This document shows positions 26,743 through 36,089 of a stretch of 64,000 nt of DNA, piece after piece. A model generated the notes under the pieces. It ran no database searches, had not been told where the DNA came from, and saw only the letters and a list, made by a program, of their open reading frames with translations. The DNA is taken from positions 62,001 to 126,000 of the forward strand of contig SMSL01000007.1 of assembly GCA_007859995.1 (NCBI GenBank), given 5' to 3'. Origin of the DNA: Candidatus Brocadiaceae bacterium S225 (GTDB taxonomy: Bacteria > Planctomycetota > Brocadiia > Brocadiales > Scalinduaceae). How positions within the stretch are numbered: position 1 is the stretch's first letter; the number at the start of each line of letters is the position of its first letter. The position numbers were made by a program, and so were the translations under genes.

Positions 26743-27939
26743 ATGAACAAGCTGTTTATTAACGAACTTGACCTGAAAGACAAGAAAGTGTTTGTACGGG
26801 TAGATTATAATGTCCCCTTTGACGAACAGGGAAATATTACCGACGATGCCAGAATAAGAGCCACTTTACCAACCATTAATTATTTGCTTGATGAAGGCGC
26901 AATAATAATTCTGGCGTCCCATCTTGGCAGACCGGATGGAAAGGCCTTGCCGGAATACAGTTTAAAACCGGTTGCCAGGAGACTTCATAGACTTCTTGAT
27001 AAGGAAGTGATGCTGGCAAGGGACTGCATAGGCCCTGAAGTGAAAAAACAGGTAGACACGATGCAACCTGGAGATGTATTGCTCCTTGAAAATCTGCGTT
27101 TCCATAAGGGGGAACAGGAAAATGACCCTGAGTTTGCCAAAGAGTTGGCAAGCTTGTGTGATGTGATGGTACAGGATGCGTTTGGGAATTGTCATAGAAC
27201 GCATGCTTCAATGGTAGGTATGAATAAGGAGGTATCTCAGTCAGCAGCAGGATTTCTTGTGAAGAGAGAACTGGATTATTTTGAGAAGGCGGTCACTACT
27301 CCGTCGAGACCTGTAGTTGCTATAGTTGGAGGCGCAAAGGTTTCAGACAAGATAAAAATAATAGAAAACCTGGTAAAGAAGGTTGATAAAATAATAATAG
27401 GTGGTGCAATGGCATTCCCCTTCCTCGCGGCTCATGGATATGGTGTTGGCAGGGCAACGGTTGATGAAAATGTGGCGATGAAGGTTCTCATGATAAACCA
27501 ACTTGCCAAGGAAAGAGGTGTCAAAATATATACTCCCGTAGACTTCGTGATCGCAGATAAATTTAGCGGCAATGCCGAGACTAAGTTGGTTACCTTCCAG
27601 GAAATTCCGGATGACTGGTTTGCTTTAGATATTGGTCCGGCAAGCACAAAGCTTTTTACTGAAGCCATGCAAAACGCAAAGACAATACTCTGGAATGGTC
27701 CCATGGGGGCATTTGAAATTGACGCCTTCAGCAGGGGTACATACTCAATGGTAGAATCTGTTGTAACGGCTTACGCGTTAACTATTGTAGGAGGTGGAGA
27801 TACTGACCTTGCATTTCACAGGATGGGGGAATCGTACAAGGTATCGTTTATATCGACAGGCGGTGGCGCATTTCTGGAGTTATTAGAGGGTAATGAATTG
27901 CCTGGTATAGCGGCGCTGACAGATAGGCCGGGGTCATAA
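26743..27939 (+). CDS. pgk: Phosphoglycerate kinase
   Basis: A 398-aa enzyme of central carbon metabolism that transfers phosphate between 1,3-bisphosphoglycerate and ADP. Family marks are [12 protein letters not shown] near the start, [43 protein letters not shown] and the C-terminal nucleotide loop GGGDTDLAF. Length is normal. GGGGGCC-rich sequence just upstream gives a good ribosome site, and the start lies 14 bp after the gap stop, so translation is likely coupled. Confidence 0.97.
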   Translation: MNKLFINELDLKDKKVFVRVDYNVPFDEQGNITDDARIRATLPTINYLLDEGAIIILASHLGRPDGKALPEYSLKPVARRLHRLLDKEVMLARDCIGPEVKKQVDTMQPGDVLLLENLRFHKGEQENDPEFAKELASLCDVMVQDAFGNCHRTHASMVGMNKEVSQSAAGFLVKRELDYFEKAVTTPSRPVVAIVGGAKVSDKIKIIENLVKKVDKIIIGGAMAFPFLAAHGYGVGRATVDENVAMKVLMINQLAKERGVKIYTPVDFVIADKFSGNAETKLVTFQEIPDDWFALDIGPASTKLFTEAMQNAKTILWNGPMGAFEIDAFSRGTYSMVESVVTAYALTIVGGGDTDLAFHRMGESYKVSFISTGGGAFLELLEGNELPGIAALTDRPGS

Positions 27940-27956
27940 ATTAGCAAGTGAAACAA

Positions 27957-28637
27957 ATGCAAATAAAAATATCTGCTTCAATACTTTCCGCTGATTCAAC
28001 TCAGTTGGGGAATGAAATTATGAAGGTAGAACAGGCTGGTGTTGACCTGATTCATGTCGACGTTATGGATGGCCATTTTGTTCCGAACATCACGATGGGC
28101 CCATTTATCGTTGAAGGATTAAAGAGGATTACTAAAGTTCCTCTGGACATTCATCTTATGATTGAGAATCCGGATAAATACGTAGAGTCATTTACGCAGA
28201 AGACGGAAAAAGATGATATCTTGACCTTTCATATCGAGGCAACGGATGATCCAGTGAGCGTTATCAATCTAATCAAAGGTAGAGGATTAAAAGCGGGAGT
28301 TGCCATTAACCCTGATACGCACGAACGGACAGTTGAAAAGTTGCTTGAATCCATAGACATGCTTCTTGTAATGACGGTCTATCCGGGGTTTTCAGGCCAG
28401 AATTTCAAGAAATACGTATGTGAAAAAATAAAAAAGTTGAGGGAAATAGCTCCTGAAAATCTTGATATTGAAGTGGATGGTGGCATAAAACCTGGAACTA
28501 TTTCTGCCGCAGCATCTGCCGGTGCAAATGTCTTTGCTGCGGCAACGGCTATATTTGCAAAGGATGATTATAAAGAGGCAATAGAAGCGCTCCGTAAAGA
28601 AGCGCAGGAAAATTCCTTTCTGTTTATGAAAAATTAA
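27957..28637 (+). CDS. rpe: Ribulose-phosphate 3-epimerase
   Basis: A TIM-barrel enzyme interconverting ribulose-5-phosphate and xylulose-5-phosphate in the pentose phosphate pathway. Marks include [24 protein letters not shown] with the metal-binding His-Asp, [17 protein letters not shown] and EVDGGIKP. The ATG at 27957 (226 aa) matches usual N-termini; a GTG at 27948 would add three residues, and neither has a clear ribosome site. It follows pgk by 17 bp. Its company with gap and pgk suggests joint control of triose and pentose phosphates. Confidence 0.95.
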   Translation: MQIKISASILSADSTQLGNEIMKVEQAGVDLIHVDVMDGHFVPNITMGPFIVEGLKRITKVPLDIHLMIENPDKYVESFTQKTEKDDILTFHIEATDDPVSVINLIKGRGLKAGVAINPDTHERTVEKLLESIDMLLVMTVYPGFSGQNFKKYVCEKIKKLREIAPENLDIEVDGGIKPGTISAAASAGANVFAAATAIFAKDDYKEAIEALRKEAQENSFLFMKN

Positions 28638-28699
28638 GGCTATACTTTAGTAAAAAATGTTAGAAGTCGAAGAATTGGAGATACGCCTTAAGTTTTTTT
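28634..28699 (+). terminator. Possible terminator after rpe
   Basis: TTAAGGC and GCCTTAA pair across a 44-nt loop, with three extra base pairs inside (TAT/ATA), followed by TTTTTTT. The long loop makes it a weak candidate, and accD follows on the same strand. Confidence 0.3.
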
Positions 28700-28754
28700 C
28701 GTGTAACTATGGCTTATCAAAAATTTTAATAAAAATGTTGTGGGAGAAAAATAA

Positions 28755-29579
28755 TTGTTCTTCAAAAAGAAAAAGAATATACCCGATGGATTGTGGCAAA
28801 GGTGTGACGGGTGTAAAAGCGTAGTTTATAAAAAAAAGGTGGAGGAGAGGCATAATGTTTGTCCGGAATGTAATCATCACTTCAGGGTATCTACCTGTGA
28901 ACGCATAGATATCACACTCGATACCGACAGTTTTGAAGAATACTGGAATGACATGGTGCCTGCTGATCCATTGAAATTTATGGATCGTATAAAATATAAA
29001 GACAGGGTTGTAAGTGAACAGAAAAAAACAAAGTTAAACGAAGCGGCAACGGTTGGAAAGGGTCTTATTGATGGGAAGGAAGTTATTTTTGGAGTTACGG
29101 ATTCAAGTTTTATAATGGGAAGTATGGGATCCGTGGTGGGAGAGAAGATTACAAGGGCAGCAGAAACGGCACTGGAGTTGAGATTACCTCTTATCATCGT
29201 CTCAGGTTCCGGAGGCGGTGCCAGAATGCACGAAGGAGCCTTTTCTCTTATGCAAATGGCGAAGACATGTGCCGCCATTGCCAGACTTCAGGATGCAGGG
29301 TTGCTGTTTATATCGGTGCTTACTGATCCGACATTAGGAGGTGTCATGGCAAGCTTTGCCTCACAGGGAGACATTATAATGGCAGAGCCGGGTGCGCTTG
29401 TGGGATTTGCGGGTCCAAGAGTTATAAGAGAGACTATTAGGAAAACACTTCCCAATGGATTTCAATCGGCAGAATCCATGCTTAAGCATGGATTTATTGA
29501 CATAATAGCCGCACGTGACCGATTAAAGCCGGAGATTTCAAAAATTCTGGATTATTGTAATGGTGACTGTCGTAGTTAA
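28755..29579 (+). CDS. accD: Acetyl-CoA carboxylase carboxyltransferase subunit beta
   Basis: A 274-aa subunit of the enzyme that makes malonyl-CoA for fatty acid synthesis. An N-terminal four-cysteine zinc ribbon (CDGC ... CPEC, about residues 14-36) precedes the crotonase-like carboxyltransferase domain with SGSGGGARMHEG, TDPTLGGVMASFA and EPGALVGFAGPRVI. The start is TTG at 28755, 6 nt after GGGAG; there is no earlier ATG. The alpha subunit gene is not in the window. It is downstream of rpe by about 117 bp with a possible weak terminator between. Confidence 0.95.
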   Translation: MFFKKKKNIPDGLWQRCDGCKSVVYKKKVEERHNVCPECNHHFRVSTCERIDITLDTDSFEEYWNDMVPADPLKFMDRIKYKDRVVSEQKKTKLNEAATVGKGLIDGKEVIFGVTDSSFIMGSMGSVVGEKITRAAETALELRLPLIIVSGSGGGARMHEGAFSLMQMAKTCAAIARLQDAGLLFISVLTDPTLGGVMASFASQGDIIMAEPGALVGFAGPRVIRETIRKTLPNGFQSAESMLKHGFIDIIAARDRLKPEISKILDYCNGDCRS

Positions 29580-29580
29580 A

Positions 29581-29608
29581 TTGTAATTGTTGAATTTGAT
29601 GTTATAAT
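29581..29608 (+). promoter_or_regulatory. Promoter of the tRNA-Asn gene
   Basis: TTGTAA and a consensus TATAAT separated by 16 bp, ending 41 bp before the tRNA 5' end. Confidence 0.5.
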
Positions 29609-29649
29609 ACTGTAATATTTCGTATATAGATATTTGTTGGCAGGCAAAA

Positions 29650-29721
29650 TCCTCGGTAGCTCAATGGTAGAGTGGGTGACTGTTAATCATTAGGTTGTAG
29701 GTTCGAATCCTACCCGAGGAG
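29650..29721 (+). tRNA. tRNA-Asn (GTT)
   Basis: Cloverleaf read by eye: acceptor TCCTCGG/CCGAGGA, D-arm GCTC-AATGGTA-GAGT, anticodon arm GGTGA-CTGTTAA-TCATT with anticodon GTT at 29682-29684, and T-arm GTAGG-TTCGAAT-CCTAC, discriminator G. The 3' CCA is not encoded (GCA follows), so it must be added after transcription. Confidence 0.95.
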
Positions 29722-29726
29722 CATTT

Positions 29727-29757
29727 AGAAAAACCCACCGTAATGGTGGGTTTTTCT
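29727..29757 (+). terminator. Rho-independent terminator after tRNA-Asn
   Basis: AGAAAAACCCACC and GGTGGGTTTTTCT form a perfect 13-bp stem with a GTAAT loop; the 3' arm carries the T run, and the mirror A run makes it able to work in both directions. Confidence 0.85.
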
Positions 29758-29920
29758 ATTTTGGGGAAACCCATCAGCAACTATGTAGAATGGCTTTTTT
29801 GCTGTGAAAGAGATTGCGGAAACAGCAACCCTGTGTTTTCAATATTGATGGTTATAAAGGAGTAGAATATATGAATATATCCGCATTTCGATCTATTGTA
29901 CAATTCTACATAATATAGAT

Positions 29921-30250
29921 ATGATAATTGGTAAAACGATAATGATAATTCTGGCTGTATTTTTACCGCCTATTGCTGTTTTTCTTCAAGTGGGGGTCAG
30001 TAAGCATTTTTGGATCAATATCATTCTAACTCTAGTTGGCGTTGTGCCGGGAATGATCCATGCCCTTGTTCTTACCTTAACCAACTCGAAAATTTTAAAG
30101 ATTGTCTTGGCTGTCATTTTGCCGCCTTTATCGGTTTTTCTACATGTTGGAATCAATAAACACTTTTGGATTAGTATCATACTAACTCTTCTTGGCGTTG
30201 TGCCGGGAATGATCTATGCGATATTGCTCATCTTTACAAAGAGACGTTGA
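29921..30250 (+). CDS. Tandem Pmp3/YqaE (UPF0057) membrane protein
   Basis: A 109-aa hydrophobic protein made of two copies of the small Pmp3 family, which are normally separate proteins of about 52 residues with two helices. Each copy has the family core LPPxxVFLxxGxxKHFWI followed by ILTLLGVVPGM and a short basic end (about residues 8-55 and 60-107). Pmp3/YqaE proteins affect membrane potential and cation tolerance in yeast and plants; bacterial roles are uncertain. The two halves also match at DNA level, for example GGCGTTGTGCCGGGAATGAT occurs twice. The predicted product has four membrane helices. The start is uncertain; Met 8 is an alternative. Confidence 0.8.
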   Translation: MIIGKTIMIILAVFLPPIAVFLQVGVSKHFWINIILTLVGVVPGMIHALVLTLTNSKILKIVLAVILPPLSVFLHVGINKHFWISIILTLLGVVPGMIYAILLIFTKRR

Positions 30251-30419
30251 TGTAACCTGTATTGATGATGAATTTTCGTTTTAACAGTTTTGTTTAAATG
30301 TTTTGTGATAAATTGGCATTCCCTTGCAATTATTCGTAAGTGATGATTTTATTAAACCTTATTGATATAACTACAAGTTCTCAAATGACAACACAAAGAA
30401 CAACGTATCGTCCTTGAAA

Positions 30420-30998
30420 TCAATTGAGTGAGCGCACTGGACGAACGTATCGGTTTTTGTAACGCCAGCGGACATTGCCAAGACTGAAGTAAACGCTCCA
30501 TATGCTGCCACCACGTTTATCTCCGGACCAGATCCCCCACTGTTCTTTGTCAAAGATGGGGTCTATGTGAAGGGCATTCGTCTTGCCCGGTTCAAGCAGT
30601 GATGCCGCTTCTTCTATCGTCGGCAATCTCCAGTCGTTATACCCTGCATACTTCAGAGCGTTCAAATTTCTTACCCATCCATTTGCCGCATTCCACTGCA
30701 TATACTCTTTAGAACCGGACTGGAGCCACATCAGCCCAGTGGTATGGTCTATTACCACATTGCCTCCTTTTATCGACTTCTTCTCGTAGTTGTGAATGAT
30801 TGTGCTATGTCCGTAAAACCCCCACTCATCAAATTTTCGTATATAAATATTGGGCATCGACTGAACTTCAGAAACAGATAAATTTCTGTAAGACGAACGC
30901 AGGGTTATCCTTTGCGTGCTTTCCTCTGCTGATTGTATAACCCGGACTGAAAGAAGAACAAATGATACAACTAAGATATATAATAACCGTTTTTTCAT
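30420..30998 (-). CDS. Exported DUF1566 (Lcl C-terminal-like) domain protein
   Basis: A 192-aa protein with a signal peptide (about 1-24) and a DUF1566 domain (about 75-190). The family's DHTTGLMWLQSG, NALKYAGYNDWRLPTIEEA and the terminal RYVRPVRS are present. Domains of this kind occur in exported proteins, often as cell-surface or lectin-like modules (formylglycine-enzyme-like fold is debated), with no known catalytic function in most. It is the only such gene here and has no adjacent partner. Confidence 0.8.
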   Translation of the reverse strand: MKKRLLYILVVSFVLLSVRVIQSAEESTQRITLRSSYRNLSVSEVQSMPNIYIRKFDEWGFYGHSTIIHNYEKKSIKGGNVVIDHTTGLMWLQSGSKEYMQWNAANGWVRNLNALKYAGYNDWRLPTIEEAASLLEPGKTNALHIDPIFDKEQWGIWSGDKRGGSIWSVYFSLGNVRWRYKNRYVRPVRSLN

Positions 30999-31167
30999 AT
31001 TTATTTTGCCTCTGTGTGTATGAGCGAGTTAAAATTACCAAAACCTGCAAAAACAATGTTCAAATACCAATGAAGAATTGAAAGCTAAAGAGCATTTAAT
31101 TACTTTTTATCCCTTATTACACCCTCAGTGATGTCTTGATCTATCACAAGAAGTTTTTTCAAGGACA

Positions 31168-31442
31168 TTAATTATATTGGATAGCCCTAAGTTTTTTGAG
31201 TCTCATATAAATTATGCCATAACACGGAACTCCTTCGTTGCTAACCAGAGTACCAAAATAAGAATCATGTGTCACAATAAATCTTTCTTCTGTACATGCT
31301 ATTTTCATAAGATGCTTGCTTCAGTACCTTGCCAGCCTTTTTCTTTAACATCAGCGACGTCGATATTCTTTTGTCTTAAGTAAGACACAATAAGTGGTGA
31401 CACGTTCTCATCTGTCAAGACCTTTAAAGAACTAATTTTCAT
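31168..31442 (-). pseudogene. DUF5615 PIN-like toxin, frameshifted
   Basis: The reading frame from ATG at 31442 gives 45 residues, MKISSLKVLTDENVSPLIV onward, ending in TGA at 31305-31307. The family's second half continues in another frame, starting MKIACTEERFIVTHDSYFG, to the TAA at 31168. Joined, they match the DUF5615 order (LxDENxSP ... EIL..A..E.R.xVTHDxDFG). A single-base deletion in the TT of ATC-TT-ATG explains the break. DUF5615 proteins are PIN-domain-like putative RNase toxins paired with DUF433 antitoxins, as here: the start codon overlaps the antitoxin stop as TAATG. Loss of function is likely unless programmed frameshifting or a sequencing error is involved. Confidence 0.75.
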
Positions 31443-31669
31443 TATGCACTTTCCAGTTCAAGAAAAATTTCATTCTTAAGAGCCTTTGCTGCATATTGAA
31501 GGCATGCGTGAATATCATCTTTTGTCAGGTGTGAATAATCTTGAAGTATTTGATTTTCGGTAACTCCTGACGCCAAAAGTTCAAGAACAAATTCAACCGA
31601 AATTCTTGTCCCTTTAATAACCGGTTTTCCTCCAAGTATCTCTTTATTTGCAGTTATTCTTTCCATCAT
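31442..31669 (-). CDS. DUF433 antitoxin
   Basis: A 75-aa protein of the DUF433 family, a winged helix-like DNA-binding fold that acts as antitoxin to DUF5615. Marks are the start ILGGKPVIKGTRISVEFVLE and the middle GVTENQILQDYSHLTKDDI. ATGATGGAAAGAA follows GGAGGTAAA. It overlaps the toxin gene by one base (TAATG). The antitoxin frame is intact although the toxin is broken. Confidence 0.85.
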   Translation of the reverse strand: MMERITANKEILGGKPVIKGTRISVEFVLELLASGVTENQILQDYSHLTKDDIHACLQYAAKALKNEIFLELESA

Positions 31670-31730
31670 TTTACCTCCATTTTTTTATAATGATATAAGT
31701 TTCCAAAATCTAAAAACCGCAAAATAATAT

Positions 31731-32630
31731 TCAATTAACTGTGCTCTTCTTAGACGTTTTTTCAATTGCTGTCTTCCCTTTGTGAATTCTATCACTACTC
31801 CTGAATATTACTAACACCAAAATAACACCATAAATTATCTGGCGCATGTTTGCTGCTACATCGTTTGGCATACCGACAAAACGAAGTACCTCCGGTAATA
31901 GAACAAGAAAGGCAGCGGCTAATGCAACTTTCCATAAATTACGCATACCGCCAATGATGACAATGCTTAAAATAAAGATGGACTCATGGATAGTGAAACT
32001 TGTGGGGTCTATATAGCTGATATAGTGGGCATATAAAACACCAGCTATAGAGGCAAACATTGCGCTTATGGTAAACGAAATTATTTTTGCCTTATACACG
32101 TCTTTGCCAAGGCTCTTTGTAAATATTTCATCTTCACTTAAGGCAATTAGAATCCTTCCAAAGGGCGAACGGGTAATATTGTTTAAGAGAAACCATACGA
32201 TGCCGACAAAGAACATACTGAGTAGTAGAAATGATATTTTACTATCAAATGAAACTCCTAAGATTTTGATTGAAGGAATGCCCGGTATTCCGAGCGGCCC
32301 TCTTGTGAGTCCTTGCCAGTTATTCATTACTGAAAAAATAACTACCTGAATACCAAGAGTAATAATAATGAAATAGTCGTCTACGGTTCTAAGGGAGATT
32401 GTGGAAACTATTATCGCTATCAAACCACTTAATAACATTGCTAAAGGAAGTGTTACTAAAAAAGGAACACTATAATTAACAGATAAAATTGCAGCAGTAT
32501 AAGCGCCAATTCCATAAAATCCAACATGTGCAAGAGATATTAATCCCGCATATCCGGATGTCAAACTTAAGCTTTGTGACAATAAGATATAAATGGAAAT
32601 AAAAATGAGCAAATGTAATATATATTCCAT
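31731..32630 (-). CDS. livM: Branched-chain-amino-acid-type ABC transporter permease (LivM)
   Basis: A 299-aa inner-membrane permease of the LivM family with about eight to nine helices. The family signature TSGYAGLISLAHVGFYGIGA is near the N-terminus and the EAA-like loop GRILIALSEDEIFTKSLG is near residue 180. It forms the pore with LivH, which ends one base upstream. Liv-type importers take up branched-chain amino acids, but also urea, amides and other small compounds, so the substrate is not known. It is the last gene of the transporter operon. Confidence 0.9.
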   Translation of the reverse strand: MEYILHLLIFISIYILLSQSLSLTSGYAGLISLAHVGFYGIGAYTAAILSVNYSVPFLVTLPLAMLLSGLIAIIVSTISLRTVDDYFIIITLGIQVVIFSVMNNWQGLTRGPLGIPGIPSIKILGVSFDSKISFLLLSMFFVGIVWFLLNNITRSPFGRILIALSEDEIFTKSLGKDVYKAKIISFTISAMFASIAGVLYAHYISYIDPTSFTIHESIFILSIVIIGGMRNLWKVALAAAFLVLLPEVLRFVGMPNDVAANMRQIIYGVILVLVIFRSSDRIHKGKTAIEKTSKKSTVN

Positions 32631-32631
32631 T

Positions 32632-33504
32632 TTAGATTTCTACTTTTTTTAATAGTTTGCCACTGAAACCAAGTGGTTTCCAGATTAAGAATAAAATTAA
32701 AATGATATAAGCTGTCGCATCCATCCATTTACTGTCTATGTAATAGGCTGAAAGATGTTGAGCTGTGGCAAGCAACAAAACTCCACCAATTAGCCCTTTA
32801 TAACTACCTACACCGCCAATTATCATTGCTACAACCGCATAAAGTAAAACATGAAAGCCCATTGTCGGAGTCATATCTGTATCTAGAGCAATGAGTATGC
32901 CCGCAATTGCACCCAAAGCAGAACCAATAACAAAACTCCAGAGAATAACTCGGCCTGATGATATGCCAAAAATATTACTCAGCTCTTCATTCGATGAAAC
33001 AGCTCTAATTTGTTGACCAAGTGAGGTAAAACGCAAAAACAATATGACACCAACAAACATCATTATACTGGCTGTAATTGTAATAATTTGCACATCTGTA
33101 ATATAAGCACCAAAAATATTATGTCCTGTTTTAACTGCCCATGTCCGAATGCTTTTGGTACCATCTCCCCAAAACAAAGAAATAATATTTTGCAGTACTA
33201 CGTAAATACCCAAAGAGGCGATAAGCATTTTCCAGGAAGAAGTGCCTTGTCTTCGTAACGGCTTATATATCAGTAATTCCATGAAACCAGATATTATAAC
33301 AGCACAGAAAATCGCCAGAAGAATAGCCGCACCTAGATGCCAACTAAACTGCACTGAAAATAGATAGGTAAAATAAGCGCCAAAAGTTATGGTTACGGCA
33401 TGAGCAATATGGAAGAATTTAACTACCTGATAAAGTAGATGAAAGGAAAAACTTACAATTAGCAAAAGTGAAAATGATACAAAGATATTTAAAATTAACT
33501 GCAT
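32632..33504 (-). CDS. livH: Branched-chain-amino-acid-type ABC transporter permease (LivH)
   Basis: A 290-aa LivH-family permease. Marks are the FHIAHAVTITFGAYFTYLF helix near residue 33 and the loop QQIRAVSSNEELSNIFGI with G at the EAA position, followed by GGVGSYKGLIGGVLL. The gene start overlaps the end of the upstream methyltransferase gene by 10 bp and its stop is one base before livM, showing tight coupling across the non-transport genes. Confidence 0.9.
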   Translation of the reverse strand: MQLILNIFVSFSLLLIVSFSFHLLYQVVKFFHIAHAVTITFGAYFTYLFSVQFSWHLGAAILLAIFCAVIISGFMELLIYKPLRRQGTSSWKMLIASLGIYVVLQNIISLFWGDGTKSIRTWAVKTGHNIFGAYITDVQIITITASIMMFVGVILFLRFTSLGQQIRAVSSNEELSNIFGISSGRVILWSFVIGSALGAIAGILIALDTDMTPTMGFHVLLYAVVAMIIGGVGSYKGLIGGVLLLATAQHLSAYYIDSKWMDATAYIILILFLIWKPLGFSGKLLKKVEI

Positions 33505-34244
33505 TTTTTTGCTATTAAGGTAATAAAAGGATATTTGTCAAAATCTTCTATTACCTTAATATTGTAAAAATTATTCTTCTTGAGAATATCAATTAGTGTT
33601 ACTTTAGAAACGTCTAAAAATGAAAAATTGACTACAATTTCTTTTTTTTCTTCAACATTAAGTATATGTTGTAAGTGATGCCTTTTATCTTTATAGAAAT
33701 AATTTGTTCTGTAAGAAAACGCGATCTTCCCATTTACAATATTAATATATTTCTCTTTATAAGGTTCATTAAAAGAGTCTTCCATAATGTTCTTATGCCA
33801 AGGCCTAGCATCAAAAATAAACAATCCATCATCTTTTAATAATTTATTTACCTCTGAAAATGTTTTTTCTAATTTATCTATTGAGATGGCATGCGCAATT
33901 GAATTACCTAATATATAGATAAAATCCATATTATTTTGAGGAAAATTTTCAGAGAGTTGCTCCCAATCAGATAATTTAATATTATCCTCATATAGATAGG
34001 GCTGATTAAATGTTCTATTTAATAATGGATTACTAATGTCTGAACCATAGAATTTAATAAATGGAAACATTTTGGATAAACCATTGAGTACGTCCCCAGT
34101 CCCACAAGAAGCATCTAGAACACTTTTTGTATAATTATTGTTTTGTAATATTCCAGAAAGAAAATCTTGTTGGGATTGAAAGTGGCCTCTTGTTTGACCT
34201 ATATAATGGTAGTATGGTGCAAGCTTTGAATATTCTCGTTCCAT
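33495..34244 (-). CDS. Class I SAM-dependent methyltransferase
   Basis: A 249-aa protein with a Rossmann-type methyltransferase domain (about 40-165). SAM-binding motif I is VLDASCGTGDVLNGL, followed by an acidic end of strand 2 (FYGSDIS), then DFIYILGNS and FIFDARPW. Substrate unknown. The C-terminal part (EEKKEIVVNFSFLDVSKV) suits a small-molecule rather than a nucleic acid enzyme, but this is weak. It lies between a radical SAM gene and livH, overlapping the latter by 10 bp, so its product probably acts on the same compound. Confidence 0.85.
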   Translation of the reverse strand: MEREYSKLAPYYHYIGQTRGHFQSQQDFLSGILQNNNYTKSVLDASCGTGDVLNGLSKMFPFIKFYGSDISNPLLNRTFNQPYLYEDNIKLSDWEQLSENFPQNNMDFIYILGNSIAHAISIDKLEKTFSEVNKLLKDDGLFIFDARPWHKNIMEDSFNEPYKEKYINIVNGKIAFSYRTNYFYKDKRHHLQHILNVEEKKEIVVNFSFLDVSKVTLIDILKKNNFYNIKVIEDFDKYPFITLIAKKCS

Positions 34245-34252
34245 TGATTATA

Positions 34253-35188
34253 TTACCAGTCAAAGTTTGGGATTATATTGTTTTGTTTTAATTTTTTAAT
34301 AGTATCTTCTCTCTCGTAATAATGAGTTTGGAATTGTTCATTTACATTTTTTACTAAATTAGGCTCTAAAAAAGCTCTTGGGTATGTTCCACAATCTATT
34401 GTGATCAAATCATTATTGGAACAACATTTTACATTCAGTTCAAATGATTCTCTTGTATTAAAAAACAACATTGTTTCTGGAAATGATTTTTTATACATGT
34501 TACAGGCTTCACTAAATTCGCTATCTGACATTGGTTTCAGTTGCCCGTTTAAAATAACAGAATGAGCTTGTTTTATTCGGGGGATTCCAATAATGTATGG
34601 CTTATAGTTATACTTCTGATATAAATAGTCAGCATGATTTATTAATGCGACTACTTCATCCTTCCAGTAATTTAAACCAAACAACACACCCATGCCATAA
34701 TTATTTATACCTGCTTCAATAGCCCTTCCATAGGCTTCATACCTATATGTATAGTTAGATTTAGGTGTTATCGTGCCATGCCAATATTTGAATAGGTCTC
34801 TCGAATATGTTTCCATCCATAAAACAACAAAATCTAAACCGGAAGATTTAAGTGTTTTATAATCATCAAAATCTAATGGTTCTGTATTTAAGCCTATTCT
34901 TATTTCTATCTTGCTTTTTAAACCTAGCTCTTTGACATATTCTATACGTTTTGCAATCACATCCGTCCCAAAGTACCTATCAGATGAATAGACAAACTCT
35001 ATCGCTCTATATCCCCAACTTAATAAAATCTGAATTTCTTTCTTAAAATCATCATCTGACAGCCTGTGCCTGGGAATATTTTTATTACTATTCTTGAAAC
35101 CACAATATGCACAATCATCAATACAATAACTGGAATGATATTGAGGTACTATTATATTTACATTTTTCATTTGTCTTTTATCACGCAA
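34253..35188 (-). CDS. Radical SAM protein, ThiH/HydG-like
   Basis: A 311-aa radical SAM enzyme. The cluster motif is CIDDCAYCGFKNSN (CxxxCxxC with the Y-C-G-F extension), which is typical of the ThiH/HydG/NosL group that cleaves aromatic amino acids, and is followed by LSDDDFKKEIQILLSWGYRAI. In ThiH/HydG a C-terminal domain extends beyond 350 residues; this protein is shorter and ends soon after VDCG-like ITIDCGTYPRAF. Start uncertain: TTG at 35188 or ATG at 35170. Substrate unknown. It is embedded in an ABC importer operon beside a methyltransferase and an unknown protein. Confidence 0.8.
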   Translation of the reverse strand: MRDKRQMKNVNIIVPQYHSSYCIDDCAYCGFKNSNKNIPRHRLSDDDFKKEIQILLSWGYRAIEFVYSSDRYFGTDVIAKRIEYVKELGLKSKIEIRIGLNTEPLDFDDYKTLKSSGLDFVVLWMETYSRDLFKYWHGTITPKSNYTYRYEAYGRAIEAGINNYGMGVLFGLNYWKDEVVALINHADYLYQKYNYKPYIIGIPRIKQAHSVILNGQLKPMSDSEFSEACNMYKKSFPETMLFFNTRESFELNVKCCSNNDLITIDCGTYPRAFLEPNLVKNVNEQFQTHYYEREDTIKKLKQNNIIPNFDW

Positions 35189-35201
35189 AAATTATTCTAC
35201 A

Positions 35202-36080
35202 TTACATATTAAGATTATACATTTTTTCATCTTTCCATATATCAGATGTTGATCTATAGATAGTACTGTCATTATTATTCTTAAATTCCATATAATTATT
35301 TACTACGTTATAAAAAAACCCGTTATTTATATTATTCAAAAAGTTGTTTTTCTGATAGTGCAATTCATTAATTAAATCATCGTGATTTAAAACCCTCTCT
35401 TCATTAAGAATTAAAGCATCTGTTCCCTGATATTCATTAATAGACTGAAACAAGCTTTCAACGCTACGATTAAAATTAATGAACTTTTCAAAAAAGATAA
35501 CTTCATGCTTTTTATTGCGTTCTTTAAAATCATTTCTATTTTTTTCATTGTTAACTTTCAAATTAAAAAAGTTAATCCTTACTCTCTTATCAGCAGTTGA
35601 AGTAACAAAACTTTTTAAATGTGGAAATATTTTGATATCATTATATTTGTGATAAAATAAATTAGCAATCTTATCGGCTGTTGCATATGTCTTATTCATG
35701 TTGTCAATATTTGATTCAAAATTTATTATTAATTTTTTTGCTTCTGTATCCCCTTCAGCAGCATTTACATGTTTTCTAAATCTTTCGTAAAACCAACTTG
35801 GTTCTTTAGTGTTAGTTATGATAAATCTTTTATTTTCCTCATATTTCATATAGCAATGTGCGATCTTTGAAAATTCTTTTTCATCTACATCGAGAAAAAC
35901 AACATTGTTTGTAATTTTATGTTTAAGTTTTTTGTCGATAATGTGAAATTGAGTGTCAAATTCCTCTAGTTTTTTGTTTTTGTTGGAACTAAATGGCCAA
36001 TATTTTTCTACATATTTAGTAAAGAAATTACTACAAACCCCCCAAAAAAAAGAATCCCCAAAATGCATATAACACCTCAT
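35202..36080 (-). CDS. Unknown protein in transporter operon (292 aa)
   Basis: Unrecognised. The product is rich in Asn, Lys and Phe, has no signal peptide or membrane helix, and carries a start GDSFFWG that recalls the GDS block of SGNH hydrolases, but the later catalytic blocks are not evident. Codons are strongly AT-biased, as in the rest of the operon. It lies between the substrate-binding protein gene and the radical SAM gene, with short gaps (10 and 14 bp), so it is in the same transcript. Confidence 0.65.
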   Translation of the reverse strand: MRCYMHFGDSFFWGVCSNFFTKYVEKYWPFSSNKNKKLEEFDTQFHIIDKKLKHKITNNVVFLDVDEKEFSKIAHCYMKYEENKRFIITNTKEPSWFYERFRKHVNAAEGDTEAKKLIINFESNIDNMNKTYATADKIANLFYHKYNDIKIFPHLKSFVTSTADKRVRINFFNLKVNNEKNRNDFKERNKKHEVIFFEKFINFNRSVESLFQSINEYQGTDALILNEERVLNHDDLINELHYQKNNFLNNINNGFFYNVVNNYMEFKNNNDSTIYRSTSDIWKDEKMYNLNM

Positions 36081-36089
36081 TAGATTTAA

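Noticed and set aside
35202..36080. SGNH hydrolase assignment for the unknown protein from its GDSFFWG start
   Set aside because: The other catalytic blocks (Gly, Asn, and the DxxH block) are not evident, so I leave it unknown.
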